27,795 nucleotides of DNA from Chloroflexi bacterium UBA4733 (GCA_002404055.1 DHIZ01000088.1:1-27795); one strand, 5' to 3'; shown: positions 1 through 7,384, counted from the first letter of the stretch. Notes: generated by a model from the sequence alone, not told the origin. Made by a program: numbers and translations.

Positions 1-129
1 CAAGGAGGGGCCGTGATCGGGTACATTACCGACAATGCCAATATCGGTGGCCCGTTTGCTTATCGGTGATCACGGTGCGATTCGTGATGGCGCACATGGT
101 TGCCGCGGCTACCGGAAAGGATCAAGAGA

Positions 130-771
130 GTGAAAAAGTACATACTCTTCGATCATGATGGTGTTCTGGTGGATACCGAATTCTGGTATTACAAAGCTGG
201 AGAGCGCGCCCTGGCGGACATTGGTGTGACTTTGGACAAGGATCAATACCTCCGAGACATGACCCAGGGATTGGCCACCTGGGCCCAAGCCAGAGCGGTA
301 GGTATTGATGAAGAGACCATCAGCAGGCAGCGTGAGGTTCGTAATGATTATTATCAGGAATATCTGAGAACAGAAGCCATTGAGATTGAAGGCGTCATTG
401 AAACTCTTGCTGAACTGTCAAAATACGTCCGCATGGCCATCGTGACGACTGCAAAACGTGTGGATTTTGAACTTATCCATGAAAAGCGTCAGGTTAGACA
501 ATTCATGGATTTCGTCCTTGTTCGCGAAGACTACAGGCTCGCCAAGCCGCACCCGGAACCATACCTGACCGGCTTAAAGCGCTTCGGAGCCACCAAAGAA
601 GAGACACTGGTTGTAGAGGATTCATCCAGAGGGCTGAACTCAGCTGTGGCGGCCGGTATTGACTGTGTCATTGTCTATAACGACTTTACAAAAGGCCAGG
701 ACTTTTCACAGGCTAGATATCGAATCGAAACTCTGATTGAATTGAAGGATATCATCCTTAATGTAACCTGA
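130..771 (+). CDS. HAD-superfamily hydrolase, beta-phosphoglucomutase/phosphatase-like
   Basis: Predicted cytosolic Mg-dependent phosphatase or phosphomutase of the HAD superfamily, 213 aa. Motif I is FDHDGVLVDTE at the extreme N-terminus (the two Asp are nucleophile and general acid). Motif II is the Thr of AIVTTAK, motif III the Lys of LAKPHPEPY, and motif IV VEDSSRG. The segment between motif I and motif II is the helical cap typical of the PGMB/Gph-like subfamily. I chose the GTG at 130 (MKKYILFDHDG) because GGAAAGG lies 9 nt upstream; an ATG at 100 in the same frame would add ten residues with no good ribosome site. The gene is clearly less GC-rich (about 45-50%) than the genes to its right and has no functional partner beside it, which suggests recent acquisition. 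The substrate cannot be read from the sequence. Confidence 0.88.
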   Translation: MKKYILFDHDGVLVDTEFWYYKAGERALADIGVTLDKDQYLRDMTQGLATWAQARAVGIDEETISRQREVRNDYYQEYLRTEAIEIEGVIETLAELSKYVRMAIVTTAKRVDFELIHEKRQVRQFMDFVLVREDYRLAKPHPEPYLTGLKRFGATKEETLVVEDSSRGLNSAVAAGIDCVIVYNDFTKGQDFSQARYRIETLIELKDIILNVT

Positions 772-812
772 AGGAGCATTTACAGTGTGTCCCATACTCC
801 TTGGAAAAGGGA

Positions 813-860
813 AAGAGCATGGCTATCGCTGCCGCGAAGAGCATGGCTATCTCGGCCGCG
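813..860. repeat. Two-copy tandem repeat, 24-bp unit
   Basis: The 15-mer AAGAGCATGGCTATC occurs at 813-827 and 837-851, giving a 24-bp period; the remaining 9 bp of the two units are similar (CGCTGCCGCG and TCGGCCGCG). It lies in the non-coding stretch between the HAD gene and the NrtS-like gene. No function is evident; it may be a small slippage duplication. Confidence 0.5.
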
Positions 861-949
861 CGCTAACTCAGTACGTGCAGATGTGCCTCGCTGCCTGAAG
901 CGAATGTCACAACTTCGCAGCGCTACCAATCTATTTGAGGTAACGAAGA

Positions 950-982
950 AATGGAAATAAGTGAGTTCACTCACATAGTGAG
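950..982 (-). terminator. Possible terminator of the NrtS-like/cupredoxin transcript
   Basis: Three alternating arms, GTGAG (961-965), CTCAC (970-974) and GTGAG (978-982), can form either of two 5-bp hairpins. Read on the minus strand, just after the NrtS-like stop codon, the hairpin GTGAG-TGAA-CTCAC is followed by the T-rich tail TTATTTCCATTTC. The stem is short, so this is only a plausible weak rho-independent terminator. Confidence 0.4.
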
Positions 983-996
983 GTCTTAGACGCTCC

Positions 997-1320
997 CTAA
1001 CGGCGGCGACTTCCCAGCGCTCCCCACATAGTGACGCAGAAGGGCACCGCGTAGGTGAGCGGGATCTTCCAGGCGAGCGAGGCGGGAAAACTACCGCTCA
1101 GCAGGACAGTCCCCTGATTGATCGCCACCAGAACGGTGCCCACCGCCAGCGCGGTAAGCAGCGCACGTCGCAAGAGTGGTCGTTCTGCCAGGGTACAACG
1201 GAGGCACTGCTTGCCGGCCTCGGCGCCGAAGATGCGCCCCGCGGCAAGCGGACGTGCACATTGGACACAGCGCCCGCGCAGTGCGCCTTCCCTCCTCGCC
1301 GGCTCGCGGCACACGGTCAC
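997..1320 (-). CDS. Zinc-ribbon + NrtS-like nitrate/nitrite transporter, small membrane protein
   Basis: A 107-aa protein with two parts. The N-terminal part is a four-cysteine ribbon, CVQC and CLRC separated by about 17 residues, likely binding Zn or Fe. The C-terminal part has two hydrophobic helices with VGTVLVAINQG and WKIPLTYAVPFCVTMWG, which I recognise as the NrtS family (small bispecific nitrate/nitrite transporters first described in marine cyanobacteria: V-G-x-x-L-x-x-I-N-x-G then L-T-Y-x-V-P-F/Y). The preferred start is the GTG at 1320, which overlaps the TGA of the upstream cupredoxin gene (GTGA), implying translational coupling; a second GTG six bases further in is also possible. 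Family membership comes from remembered consensus. Transport of nitrate or nitrite is inferred, as is any link between the ribbon and gating or copper/iron sensing. Confidence 0.72.
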   Translation of the reverse strand: MTVCREPARREGALRGRCVQCARPLAAGRIFGAEAGKQCLRCTLAERPLLRRALLTALAVGTVLVAINQGTVLLSGSFPASLAWKIPLTYAVPFCVTMWGALGSRRR

Positions 1321-1877
1321 TGCACCACCGTGACCGTGCCCTTCATCCAGGGATGGAAGGTGCAGTGGTAGGCATAGGTACCGACCTTGCTGAACACGAA
1401 CGTCCAGGTCTGGTGCGTGTTCAGCGATCCTGAATCGAAAGCCCCGCCGTCGGCTGTCACGGTGTGGGCCGCCTGGCCGATATTGGTCCAGACCACGTGA
1501 TCGCCGAGGTGGACGGTCAGCGTATCGGGCGCATAGGTCCAGCCCAGGTAATTGGTCGCGCTCGGCTCGATGATCTTCGCCTGGAGGGTCGCTGCGGCAG
1601 CCTGTTGCGCCGCAGACGGCACGGGAGTGGGTGAGGGGGCTAACGCAGCGGTGGGAGTCACGGGTGGTGCTGGCGTGGCGCTCGGCGCGGCCGTGAGTGT
1701 CGGCGTAGCGGTCGCCGGGACCGCTGGCGCAGTCGGTAGGGCACTCGCTATCGCGGACGTCGGCACCGATTGAACGACCGGAGCACCGGCCGATGTCGCT
1801 GACGTGCCGCCGCACGCCACCAGTAGCAGGGCGGCGGCCGCCACCAGCGAACCGAGCCGCCTAAATTGAGACCGCAT
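1317..1877 (-). CDS. Cupredoxin-domain lipoprotein (plastocyanin-like)
   Basis: An exported copper protein of 186 aa. A lipoprotein signal peptide ends in LLVAC (Cys22). A low-complexity Ala/Pro/Thr linker follows to about residue 95, then a single cupredoxin domain (about 101-186). Type-1 copper ligands are visible: His138 (AAHTVTADGG), Cys172, His175 and Met178 in YHCTFHPWMKG. It should sit on the outer face of the membrane and carry electrons or bind Cu. The start at 1877 is chosen because it begins the signal peptide directly and has AGGAAG about 11 nt upstream; the same frame is open further upstream without a plausible signal. The gene overlaps the NrtS-like gene by 4 bp and follows the His/Met-rich DUF4399-like gene on the same strand. 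The partner oxidase or reductase is not in the window. Confidence 0.9.
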   Translation of the reverse strand: MRSQFRRLGSLVAAAALLLVACGGTSATSAGAPVVQSVPTSAIASALPTAPAVPATATPTLTAAPSATPAPPVTPTAALAPSPTPVPSAAQQAAAATLQAKIIEPSATNYLGWTYAPDTLTVHLGDHVVWTNIGQAAHTVTADGGAFDSGSLNTHQTWTFVFSKVGTYAYHCTFHPWMKGTVTVVQ

Positions 1878-1964
1878 CTTGGCACACACTTCCTGGCGCT
1901 TGCTCTCGAAACCGAGTGATGCATACAACGACCGGACAAGGGAGCGTCTCTGCACTACCTGGTT

Positions 1965-2008
1965 GCTGGACCGGGATGGTCCACGATCGCGGGCCATCCC
2001 GGTCCAGC
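1965..2008 (-). terminator. Strong intergenic hairpin, 18-bp stem
   Basis: A 15-bp perfect inverted repeat (1965-1979 with 1994-2008), extended by one G-U and two G-C pairs to an 18-bp stem with an 8-nt loop. It begins 9 nt after the stop codon of the DUF4399-like gene and precedes the cupredoxin gene by about 90 nt. There is no T-run after it on the minus strand, so it may be a processing or stabilising hairpin, or a partial terminator that lowers expression of the downstream genes, not a classical rho-independent terminator. Confidence 0.55.
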
Positions 2009-2016
2009 CGTTCGCT

Positions 2017-2988
2017 TTAGCTTCGAAGAGCTCGCCACCGATACGTTACAAAGCTCGTGGCGGCAAGGAACAGCACGCCCAGCGCAGCCAGCCGCGGCAG
2101 CAGGAAGAGGCCGCCGCCACCCGACTGCGGCAGTTGTGCCGGCAAGTTCGGGTTGTTCAGATTGATCATAATCATGGCCGGCTTGGCTGCCATCACCGGC
2201 GTGTGGTCATTATTGGCCAGCATGACCGTGATCGTATGCTTGCCGGACGGCCAGGCACTCAGGTTCACCGGAATGGAGGTACACGGCATACTCAGCATCC
2301 CGGCCATGCTCGCCGAAGCCGTCATGGGCTGCATATCGACCAAGACGTGGTAGTGACCGACGCCGACGGCGTTCGGCTTCCCTTCGACATCGCAGGACGG
2401 CGTGAAGTTCGTCGCAGCAAGGTCCAGCGTAAAGTTGGGACCGACGCTGGTGTTATCCTGGGGACTGGTGATCTGCAGCGCCGGTGCGGCGCTGGTCTTG
2501 GCGGCCACTGGAAGCGGCGCCGGCGTGGCCGGCTCGTAGTCGAATGTGACCTCCTTGGCCGTGCTCGGCATGTCCATATGCGTGTTCGAGGCCAGATCGA
2601 TCATCAGCGTGTGTGTACCAGGCTGGATGCCTGCGCCGGAGACGGTGAAGTGGTCTGTGCCGCAGATCATGCTGGTCAGGTGGGACATGCTCATGGCGTC
2701 GAGCATGACGTGGATGTGCCCCTGCCCAGCCTTATCGGGCGTCCCCACCCACTGGCAGGCGGTGTCCAGCCCGCCGACGCTGACGCTGACCGGGATGTCG
2801 GTGCTGGTGATCTTGGCCCCCGGCGTGGGCGAGTCGACGGTAAGCGTCGGGCCACTCTGGGCGCTCGCCGTCGTCGCCATACCGAAAAGGAGCAGCGTCG
2901 CAGACACCGAGCCCGCCAGCAAGGCGCGGCCGAGTCCACCGTGCCGCTCGGCCCCGGGCGCCAAGCCGAACCTTCGATTCCAAGACAT
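2017..2988 (-). CDS. Secreted two-repeat DUF4399-like protein with C-terminal LPQSG/membrane anchor
   Basis: A 323-aa exported protein. The N-terminal signal sequence ends near ASAQSG (about residue 45). Two homologous domains follow, about 46-150 and 168-275, each with the signature GHxHVxxD (GHIHVMLDAMSMSH and GHYHVLVDMQPMT) and a PGTHTLMIDLAS / SGKHTITVMLAN strand, as in DUF4399-type domains. Each repeat has two Cys and a Met/His-rich loop, suggesting metal (possibly Cu) binding. The C-terminus is LPQSGGGG (286-293), a hydrophobic helix and RWRALRS, the arrangement of a sortase-type cell-wall signal with LPQSG in place of LPxTG; a plain membrane anchor is the alternative. The start is well supported by TAAGGAGG just upstream. 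Function is unknown; the cupredoxin neighbour makes a role in extracytoplasmic copper plausible. Confidence 0.82.
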   Translation of the reverse strand: MSWNRRFGLAPGAERHGGLGRALLAGSVSATLLLFGMATTASAQSGPTLTVDSPTPGAKITSTDIPVSVSVGGLDTACQWVGTPDKAGQGHIHVMLDAMSMSHLTSMICGTDHFTVSGAGIQPGTHTLMIDLASNTHMDMPSTAKEVTFDYEPATPAPLPVAAKTSAAPALQITSPQDNTSVGPNFTLDLAATNFTPSCDVEGKPNAVGVGHYHVLVDMQPMTASASMAGMLSMPCTSIPVNLSAWPSGKHTITVMLANNDHTPVMAAKPAMIMINLNNPNLPAQLPQSGGGGLFLLPRLAALGVLFLAATSFVTYRWRALRS

Positions 2989-3417
2989 GGGTCCTCCTTA
3001 CTCCATCGTCGAGGTCCACAACCGGACCTCAAAAAACCGGCAACATGTCCGACGAGCGATCAGGTCATCGCATGGCTACACCCTCCTCTTCGGGGTTCGC
3101 GTGTCATATCCGACGCATATGCTTCTGTAAAACGCACGATGCGTGATCGAAGGTATAACCAAGGTGACCGGCTGGTACTGTAGGGACCATTACATTGGCT
3201 ACAAAGTCCACCTAACCGGGACTGCAAGCATTACGACACTGCGCAAAAGTCACCGCGTGCGCAGGGGCTGGGTGAGACACATCGCTCAGCGGCTTGCCGC
3301 GTGCAGCAAGACTCACCGGCGCGGATGCCCGGGCCCGATGGTAAGCGGCGCTACAGACTGCCCGGCGTCAGGCGAACTAGCATGCGTTCCTGATGTTCCC
3401 CGGCAAGGAGGTGGAGC
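2989..3417. other. Divergent intergenic region with two inverted repeats
   Basis: About 430 bp between the DUF4399-like gene (minus) and the small thioredoxin-fold gene (plus). It holds the hairpin at 3011-3030 (listed separately) and a second inverted repeat, ACGCA-CGA-TGCGT, at 3132-3144. The part from 3045 to 3140 is noticeably more AT-rich than its flanks, as expected for promoters. No convincing protein-coding frame was found; open frames here change composition and match nothing I recognise. Confidence 0.5.
3011..3030 (-). promoter_or_regulatory. Inverted repeat in the 5' leader of the DUF4399-like gene
   Basis: GAGGTCC (3011-3017), a 6-nt loop and GGACCTC (3024-3030) form a perfect 7-bp stem about 22 nt upstream of the ATG at 2988, next to a run of six A. 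On the minus strand the T-run comes before the hairpin, so it does not look like a terminator. It could be an operator or a leader hairpin near the ribosome site. Confidence 0.4.
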
Positions 3418-3666
3418 GTGCTGTGCCTGGAAATCGTCGTGGCCCCCGATTGCGTCGGCTGCGCGGAAGCGCGAGCCATCGCCGAAGAGATCCAGAGCCG
3501 GTTCGTCTCAGTGGAGGTTAAGCTGCTCGAACTGGGCGGTGATCGCCCGATCCCCAGGCAGGTGGTCGCCACGCCGACCTACCTCCTCGATGGCGCCGTG
3601 ATTTCACTCGGGAACCCGCGTCGCGAGACCCTCCTGCGCTTGATTCGGCGTCGGTTAAATGGCTGA
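3418..3666 (+). CDS. Small thioredoxin-fold protein with CxxC
   Basis: An 82-aa single-domain protein. An N-terminal beta-strand (LCLEIVVAP) runs into CVGC, followed by a helix (AEARAIAEEIQSRF), a strand (VEVKLLEL) and VVATPTYLLDGAVISLGNP, where the Pro after AT is the cis-proline of the thioredoxin fold. It is the size of mini-thioredoxin or glutaredoxin-like proteins and probably acts as a cytosolic disulfide reductase or metal-thiol carrier. It starts at GTG 3418 with AAGGAGG six bases upstream, a strong ribosome site. It appears monocistronic. A GC-rich hairpin (CCGGG-CGA-CCCGG, 3675-3687) follows the stop codon. Confidence 0.82.
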   Translation: MLCLEIVVAPDCVGCAEARAIAEEIQSRFVSVEVKLLELGGDRPIPRQVVATPTYLLDGAVISLGNPRRETLLRLIRRRLNG

Positions 3667-4001
3667 GCGGCGCGCCGGGCGACCCGGTGACGCAGTAGCC
3701 GACATCCAGCGACCACGGGACACTGTACGGCAGCACTGGAGGCCCGGCCTTCGACTTGTAACACCAGTGTCTCGCGTTTGCGTCCGCACGCCCAGGTAGG
3801 CGCTCAACCGAAGCAATGAGGAGGATCGCCAGATGCCACGAGTCTGTGTCTTCGACATCATGGTAGCGATGGCACGTGGAGTAACTATGCCCAGGTCGTC
3901 CAGTTCCTGCCGTCCGAGCGCTTCCTCGCCGTGACGGGGTTGGCGGGGAGATAGGACATTGCTTCAATCTGAGCGTGCCGGTGCGGTCACACCCGCCGTT
4001 C
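3667..4001. other. Convergent intergenic region, no gene seen
   Basis: 335 bp between two genes that converge. Apart from the short hairpin CCGGG-CGA-CCCGG at 3675-3687, directly after the thioredoxin-fold stop codon, I see no terminator with a T-run, no RNA gene and no credible coding frame. The open frames here are shadows or lack ribosome sites. Confidence 0.5.
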
Positions 4002-5468
4002 CTACTGGTACTTGGCCAACACGGGCTTGAGCAACTGGTCCAGTTGCTGCAACCCTTCGCGGGCACCCGTCTTGCCGTCGAGGATGTCGTTCAGAATCGG
4101 CCCTTTGATCTTGCCGAACTCCTGCACCGATGGATGGGTGATCGGGCCGACCAGGTGGTTCTCGGTGCTACTCAGCTTGAGCATGTCCAGCCACGTCTGC
4201 ATTAGCGGCACCTGCTTGGCAAAGTCGGCGCTGAGCGCCACCGACTGCACCGGTGGCAGATTGTTCTCTTTGACGTTCCACTCCAGCACCGCCGCGGGAC
4301 CGCCCATCGACTTGATGAAGACCACGCTTTCCTGGGGATGGGGGGCGTTCTTCGGTATGACGAAGACGTTGCCGCCGCCGGCGATGCCGGTGCCGTAGGT
4401 CACCCCGGTCTGCACCGGCAGGTAGCCAGTGGCGAAGTTGAAGTTGGGAAACTCTTGCTTGTAGACGACCGGGTTGTACTCACCGATGATGGCGAACCCC
4501 TGCTTGCCCTGGGTGAAGCCGTTCTGATCGTTCTTCTGGGTGAACAGCTTCTTGAAAGCGGTGATGGCAGGACGACCACCGAGCTTCTTCCACCAGCCGG
4601 CCATCCAGTCCAGGGCGGCGATGTTCTCCGGTCTGGTAATCGTGAACTCCGCCTTGAGTGTGTCGTAATACATGCCGCCAAAGGCCGCCAGCCAGTAGGT
4701 ATCGCTGCCGCCGTTGGCATCACCGGGCACCATGCCAAGTTGGGTGATCGCCCCGCTGGAATCTTTCTGCGTCAGTTTGGCGATCATGTCGTCCAACTCG
4801 CTGATCGTCTTCGGCGGCTTGGCGAGATCGAGACCGTGCTTGGTGAACAGATCGGTGTTCCAGGAGAGGGTGCCGGAATCGAACTCCTGCATGAAGCCCC
4901 AGAGGTGCCCCTTCAAAGAGATCATGGGCCAGACGATGGGGAAATAGTCGTCTTTATTGATCTTCTCCTGCGCCGCGTAGGAGTCGAGGGCGAGCAGAGC
5001 ATCGCCGTACGCCCAGACCGGCAGAGGCGTGTAGTCATACGTCATGATCGCGTCCGGCGGCGCGCCACCGGCCATGGCGGCGGTGTACTTCTCATAGTTG
5101 TTGTCACTGACGACTGGGCTATCCTTCACCGTGAAGCTGGTGTTCTGGGCATTGAACGTGTCGACCAACCCGGCCAGGATCGCCTTGCCCAACGTATCGG
5201 TCGCCGGGTTCCAAAAATCGAGCGCCAAGCCCTTGGCCGCGACGGCGGCGCTGCTGGTAGCAGCAACCGTTGCCGCAGCGGACGACGTGGCGGCGGACGT
5301 CGCTGGGGCGCTGGTGGCAGCCGCCGACGTGACCGCTGCGGCCGAGGTACTGGTCAGGGTGGTCGTCGCAGCGGCACCGCACGCGGCGAGCGAAACACCG
5401 ATAACGGCTGTGAGGCCTCCTCCTCCCAGCAGGCGCAACATACTCCGACGGCTCACAGGATGATGCAT
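4002..5468 (-). CDS. Extracellular solute-binding lipoprotein, ABC family 1 (sugar type)
   Basis: A 488-aa exported lipoprotein. The N-terminus combines a twin-arginine motif (SRRSMLR, residues 6-12) with a lipobox ending in Cys30 (VSLAAC), so it is probably a Tat lipoprotein. A Ser/Thr/Ala linker (about 31-80) is followed by a family-1 solute-binding fold: LDFWNPATDTLGKAILAG, DAIMTYDYTPLPVWA, a GKQGFAIIGEYNP core and AGGGNVFVIPKNAPH near the hinge. Such proteins deliver oligosaccharides or sugar-like ligands to an ABC permease. No permease or ATPase is adjacent, so it is an orphan binding protein; the ligand is unknown. The start at 5468 has AGGAG nine bases upstream. A good sigma-70-type promoter lies about 140 bp upstream. 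Confidence 0.92.
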   Translation of the reverse strand: MHHPVSRRSMLRLLGGGGLTAVIGVSLAACGAAATTTLTSTSAAAVTSAAATSAPATSAATSSAAATVAATSSAAVAAKGLALDFWNPATDTLGKAILAGLVDTFNAQNTSFTVKDSPVVSDNNYEKYTAAMAGGAPPDAIMTYDYTPLPVWAYGDALLALDSYAAQEKINKDDYFPIVWPMISLKGHLWGFMQEFDSGTLSWNTDLFTKHGLDLAKPPKTISELDDMIAKLTQKDSSGAITQLGMVPGDANGGSDTYWLAAFGGMYYDTLKAEFTITRPENIAALDWMAGWWKKLGGRPAITAFKKLFTQKNDQNGFTQGKQGFAIIGEYNPVVYKQEFPNFNFATGYLPVQTGVTYGTGIAGGGNVFVIPKNAPHPQESVVFIKSMGGPAAVLEWNVKENNLPPVQSVALSADFAKQVPLMQTWLDMLKLSSTENHLVGPITHPSVQEFGKIKGPILNDILDGKTGAREGLQQLDQLLKPVLAKYQ

Positions 5469-5608
5469 AGCTTGACTCCTCAACGATTTCTGCCGAGCAG
5501 CCGCGGCATCCGCTGCCTGTGGCTGCGTCTTCCGAGACAAACGACGCGAGGCAAAGGGTACCTGGAGCATCTATCTCGCCTGCGCTTGCAGGTGGACAGC
5601 CTGGCGCC

Positions 5609-5657
5609 ATTGTACAGCAGGTCGGCACAGAGTGCAAATTAGTAGTACTTGTCTACT
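5609..5657 (-). promoter_or_regulatory. Sigma-70-like promoter of the solute-binding protein gene, with adjacent operator
   Basis: On the minus strand, TTGCAC (5632-5637), a 17-nt spacer and TACAAT (5609-5614) make a near-consensus -35/-10 pair, giving a leader of about 134 nt before the ATG. Directly upstream of the -35 is the inverted repeat AGTAG-N7-CTACT (5641-5657), a candidate regulator site. No regulator gene is adjacent. Confidence 0.6.
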
Positions 5658-5766
5658 TACTCGTGCATCCGGCACGTCTTGGCCAGTACGCGACTCGCGC
5701 CGGGAACCCTGGCACCGGGGGGGCGACGAACTTGCCGGATGCCCGACTCAGGCTCACTCCTGCTCC

Positions 5767-6939
5767 TCAAACATAGCTGATACCGTACCAGAGCGTCGGC
5801 AGCGGCAGGGCAGGCGCCAATAGAGCGCAGAGTCTGGCGGCTTCCGGCAACTCCGGCGACAAGCCCTGCGGGTCGGCGAACAAGAAGGTGGCCAGCGTGC
5901 CCAGGTCGGGCAGACGCAGTTGCCGTCTGCCGGAGCGGATGGTGAAGCGCCCCGCAGCGCTTCCCGGTTGCTCGTCTGCTTCAAACTGCAGTGCCGCAGC
6001 CACGGTTGTGCCGAGGCGCTCTGCCAGCAACGGGCGGCAGCGCTCCATGAACTGGGGAAAGTTGAGCACGCGAAGCGTCCCCCAGGTAGGGCTTGGTGTT
6101 GCCTGGCAACCTGCGCTCACCAGACGCGTTCGCAAGGCGCCATCCCAGCCATGCACATGCAGATTGACCCGCAGCGCCTGGTACTGTTTGGCCAGACGTG
6201 GCAAAGCGCCGGCGACTGCTGCTCGATCTCCCGCATACTCCACCACCCGTAAAGTAGGGACGTCCGTCGCCTGCCGTCCCGGACGCGGCGGCTGCACGAC
6301 AACATAGGCCACGAGCTGGTCTTGCAGGAACATTCCCCAGAAGTCGGCACGGGCCGCCATGACAATTTGGCAGGCAAATGCACGTTGCCAATCCTCCAGC
6401 GGACGCAGAAAGCGGACAGGCTCCGTCTGGTAGAGCGCTGCCACGCCATCTATGTGCTCTTCGCCAATGGCTCGGAGCTCCTGTGGCTCCGTTTGCAGCA
6501 GGAGGCGTGCGGAGGTGTCCACGTGTGCTGCATCAAGGACAACAGTCCAGTCCTGGCCTACCCGGCGACAGCCTACCCGCGTGTAGAGGCCCCTGCCGCC
6601 AGAGATAAGGATGAGGTCGCAGCCGGCAGCAGCAGCCAGGTCACAGCAATCCTGGAAGGCTGCCGACGCGTAGCCGTGACCGCGCTGTTCAGGATAGGTG
6701 GCGACGGCGCCCACGCAGGCGACATTGATGCGGCAGCCTAGGAAGCTGGCTGGTCGCTGAATCATGCCGACGTGGGAGACGACCGTGCCCCCGTCGGCAA
6801 TGATCCGCAAGTTGTCCTGGTTTTCCGCGTTGAAGAGTTGCGGGTAGTTCAGGAGCATGGTCGACCGGAAGACGGTGGAGACCAGGGCGTCCAGTTGGGG
6901 CCACTCGTCGGGTAGGAGTGCTCGCGGTCCATCTGCCAT
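5767..6939 (-). CDS. GNAT-family N-acetyltransferase, Eis-like
   Basis: A 390-aa predicted cytosolic acetyl-CoA-dependent acetyltransferase. The acetyl-CoA pyrophosphate-binding loop RGHGYA is at about 86-91 (EQRGHGYASAAFQDC), preceded by the VACVGAVATYP strand. The length and order match the Eis/enhanced-intracellular-survival type: an N-terminal GNAT, a second degenerate GNAT (about 150-290) and a sterol-carrier-like C-terminal domain (about 300-390). Eis proteins acetylate aminoglycosides and protein lysines; the substrate here is unknown. The start at 6939 has AAGGGGA eight bases upstream. It stands alone between genes of different themes. Confidence 0.85.
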   Translation of the reverse strand: MADGPRALLPDEWPQLDALVSTVFRSTMLLNYPQLFNAENQDNLRIIADGGTVVSHVGMIQRPASFLGCRINVACVGAVATYPEQRGHGYASAAFQDCCDLAAAAGCDLILISGGRGLYTRVGCRRVGQDWTVVLDAAHVDTSARLLLQTEPQELRAIGEEHIDGVAALYQTEPVRFLRPLEDWQRAFACQIVMAARADFWGMFLQDQLVAYVVVQPPRPGRQATDVPTLRVVEYAGDRAAVAGALPRLAKQYQALRVNLHVHGWDGALRTRLVSAGCQATPSPTWGTLRVLNFPQFMERCRPLLAERLGTTVAAALQFEADEQPGSAAGRFTIRSGRRQLRLPDLGTLATFLFADPQGLSPELPEAARLCALLAPALPLPTLWYGISYV

Positions 6940-7021
6940 TATTGGTTCCCCTTCTCGGTGGCGGCGCCAGGTATCGTCCGCCTGCTAACTGTACACGAAG
7001 CGTCGCAACTACGCATTTACT

Positions 7022-7289
7022 AGTGTAAGGCGTTAGGCGAGAAGAGCACGGACGGAACTGCTATGGCTCTTCCAGGAACCGGCTGGGCAACGGTCGATTG
7101 GGTCGAAAATTGGCATGCGGTTTTGGCATCCAGCTACTGCGCAGCACACTGGAGATCGTGGTCGTAGGTTGCGCTTCCGCCGGCGGTGGCTCCTTACGGA
7201 CGCTCGTACCAGTCCGACCGGTGGCGTGGTGGGGACGCCGGGCCGCCTTACTGCTCGCTCCGTGCTTCGCCGACACTGATGACATGTTA
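7022..7289. other. Intergenic region upstream of the oxidoreductase promoter
   Basis: Non-coding stretch between the acetyltransferase start and the palindrome at 7290. Reading frames across it are extensions or shadows of the flanking genes. I see no RNA gene. AAGAGC and GCTCTT near 7043 and 7069 could pair, but no clear regulatory role is visible. Confidence 0.4.
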
Positions 7290-7331
7290 GTAAGCATTCT
7301 TACAGATGCCACCTTGCCGCAACGGTAGACT
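7290..7331 (+). promoter_or_regulatory. Crp/Fnr-type promoter: GTAA-N6-TTAC palindrome plus -10 hexamer
   Basis: GTAAGCATTCTTAC (7290-7303) is a perfect palindrome of the form GTAA-N6-TTAC. Twenty-two bases after it is TAGACT (7326-7331), a -10-like hexamer. If transcription starts 7 nt later (about 7338), the palindrome centre lies at -41.5, the classical class II activator position of Crp/Fnr proteins. It serves the oxidoreductase gene (start 7385) and probably the regulator gene behind it. The same arrangement recurs at 9630-9671. Confidence 0.65.
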
Positions 7332-7384
7332 CCAGCGTGCGCCCGTGCCAGCGGACCGGTCCACCCACAGGAAGGGAGCCATCG

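Noticed and set aside
13..69. 18-codon frame GTG-TGA preceded by AAGGAGGGG
   Set aside because: The ribosome site is good but the peptide is too short to assess and matches nothing I know; it may be the start of a gene broken by a stop or a chance match.
780..974. 64-codon minus-strand frame
   Set aside because: It runs through the tandem repeat and the terminator-like hairpin, has no ribosome site and no recognisable composition.
3011..3036. Hairpin plus A-run as a rho-independent terminator
   Set aside because: The run is A on the plus strand after the hairpin and T before the hairpin on the minus strand, so neither direction has the stem followed by T.
1879..3183. 434-codon plus-strand frame opposite the cupredoxin and DUF4399-like genes
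   Set aside because: It is the Arg/His/Gly-rich antisense shadow of well-supported minus-strand genes.
4338..5642. 434-codon plus-strand frame opposite the solute-binding protein
   Set aside because: Antisense shadow with GC-driven low-complexity composition; the minus-strand protein has signal, lipobox and fold motifs.
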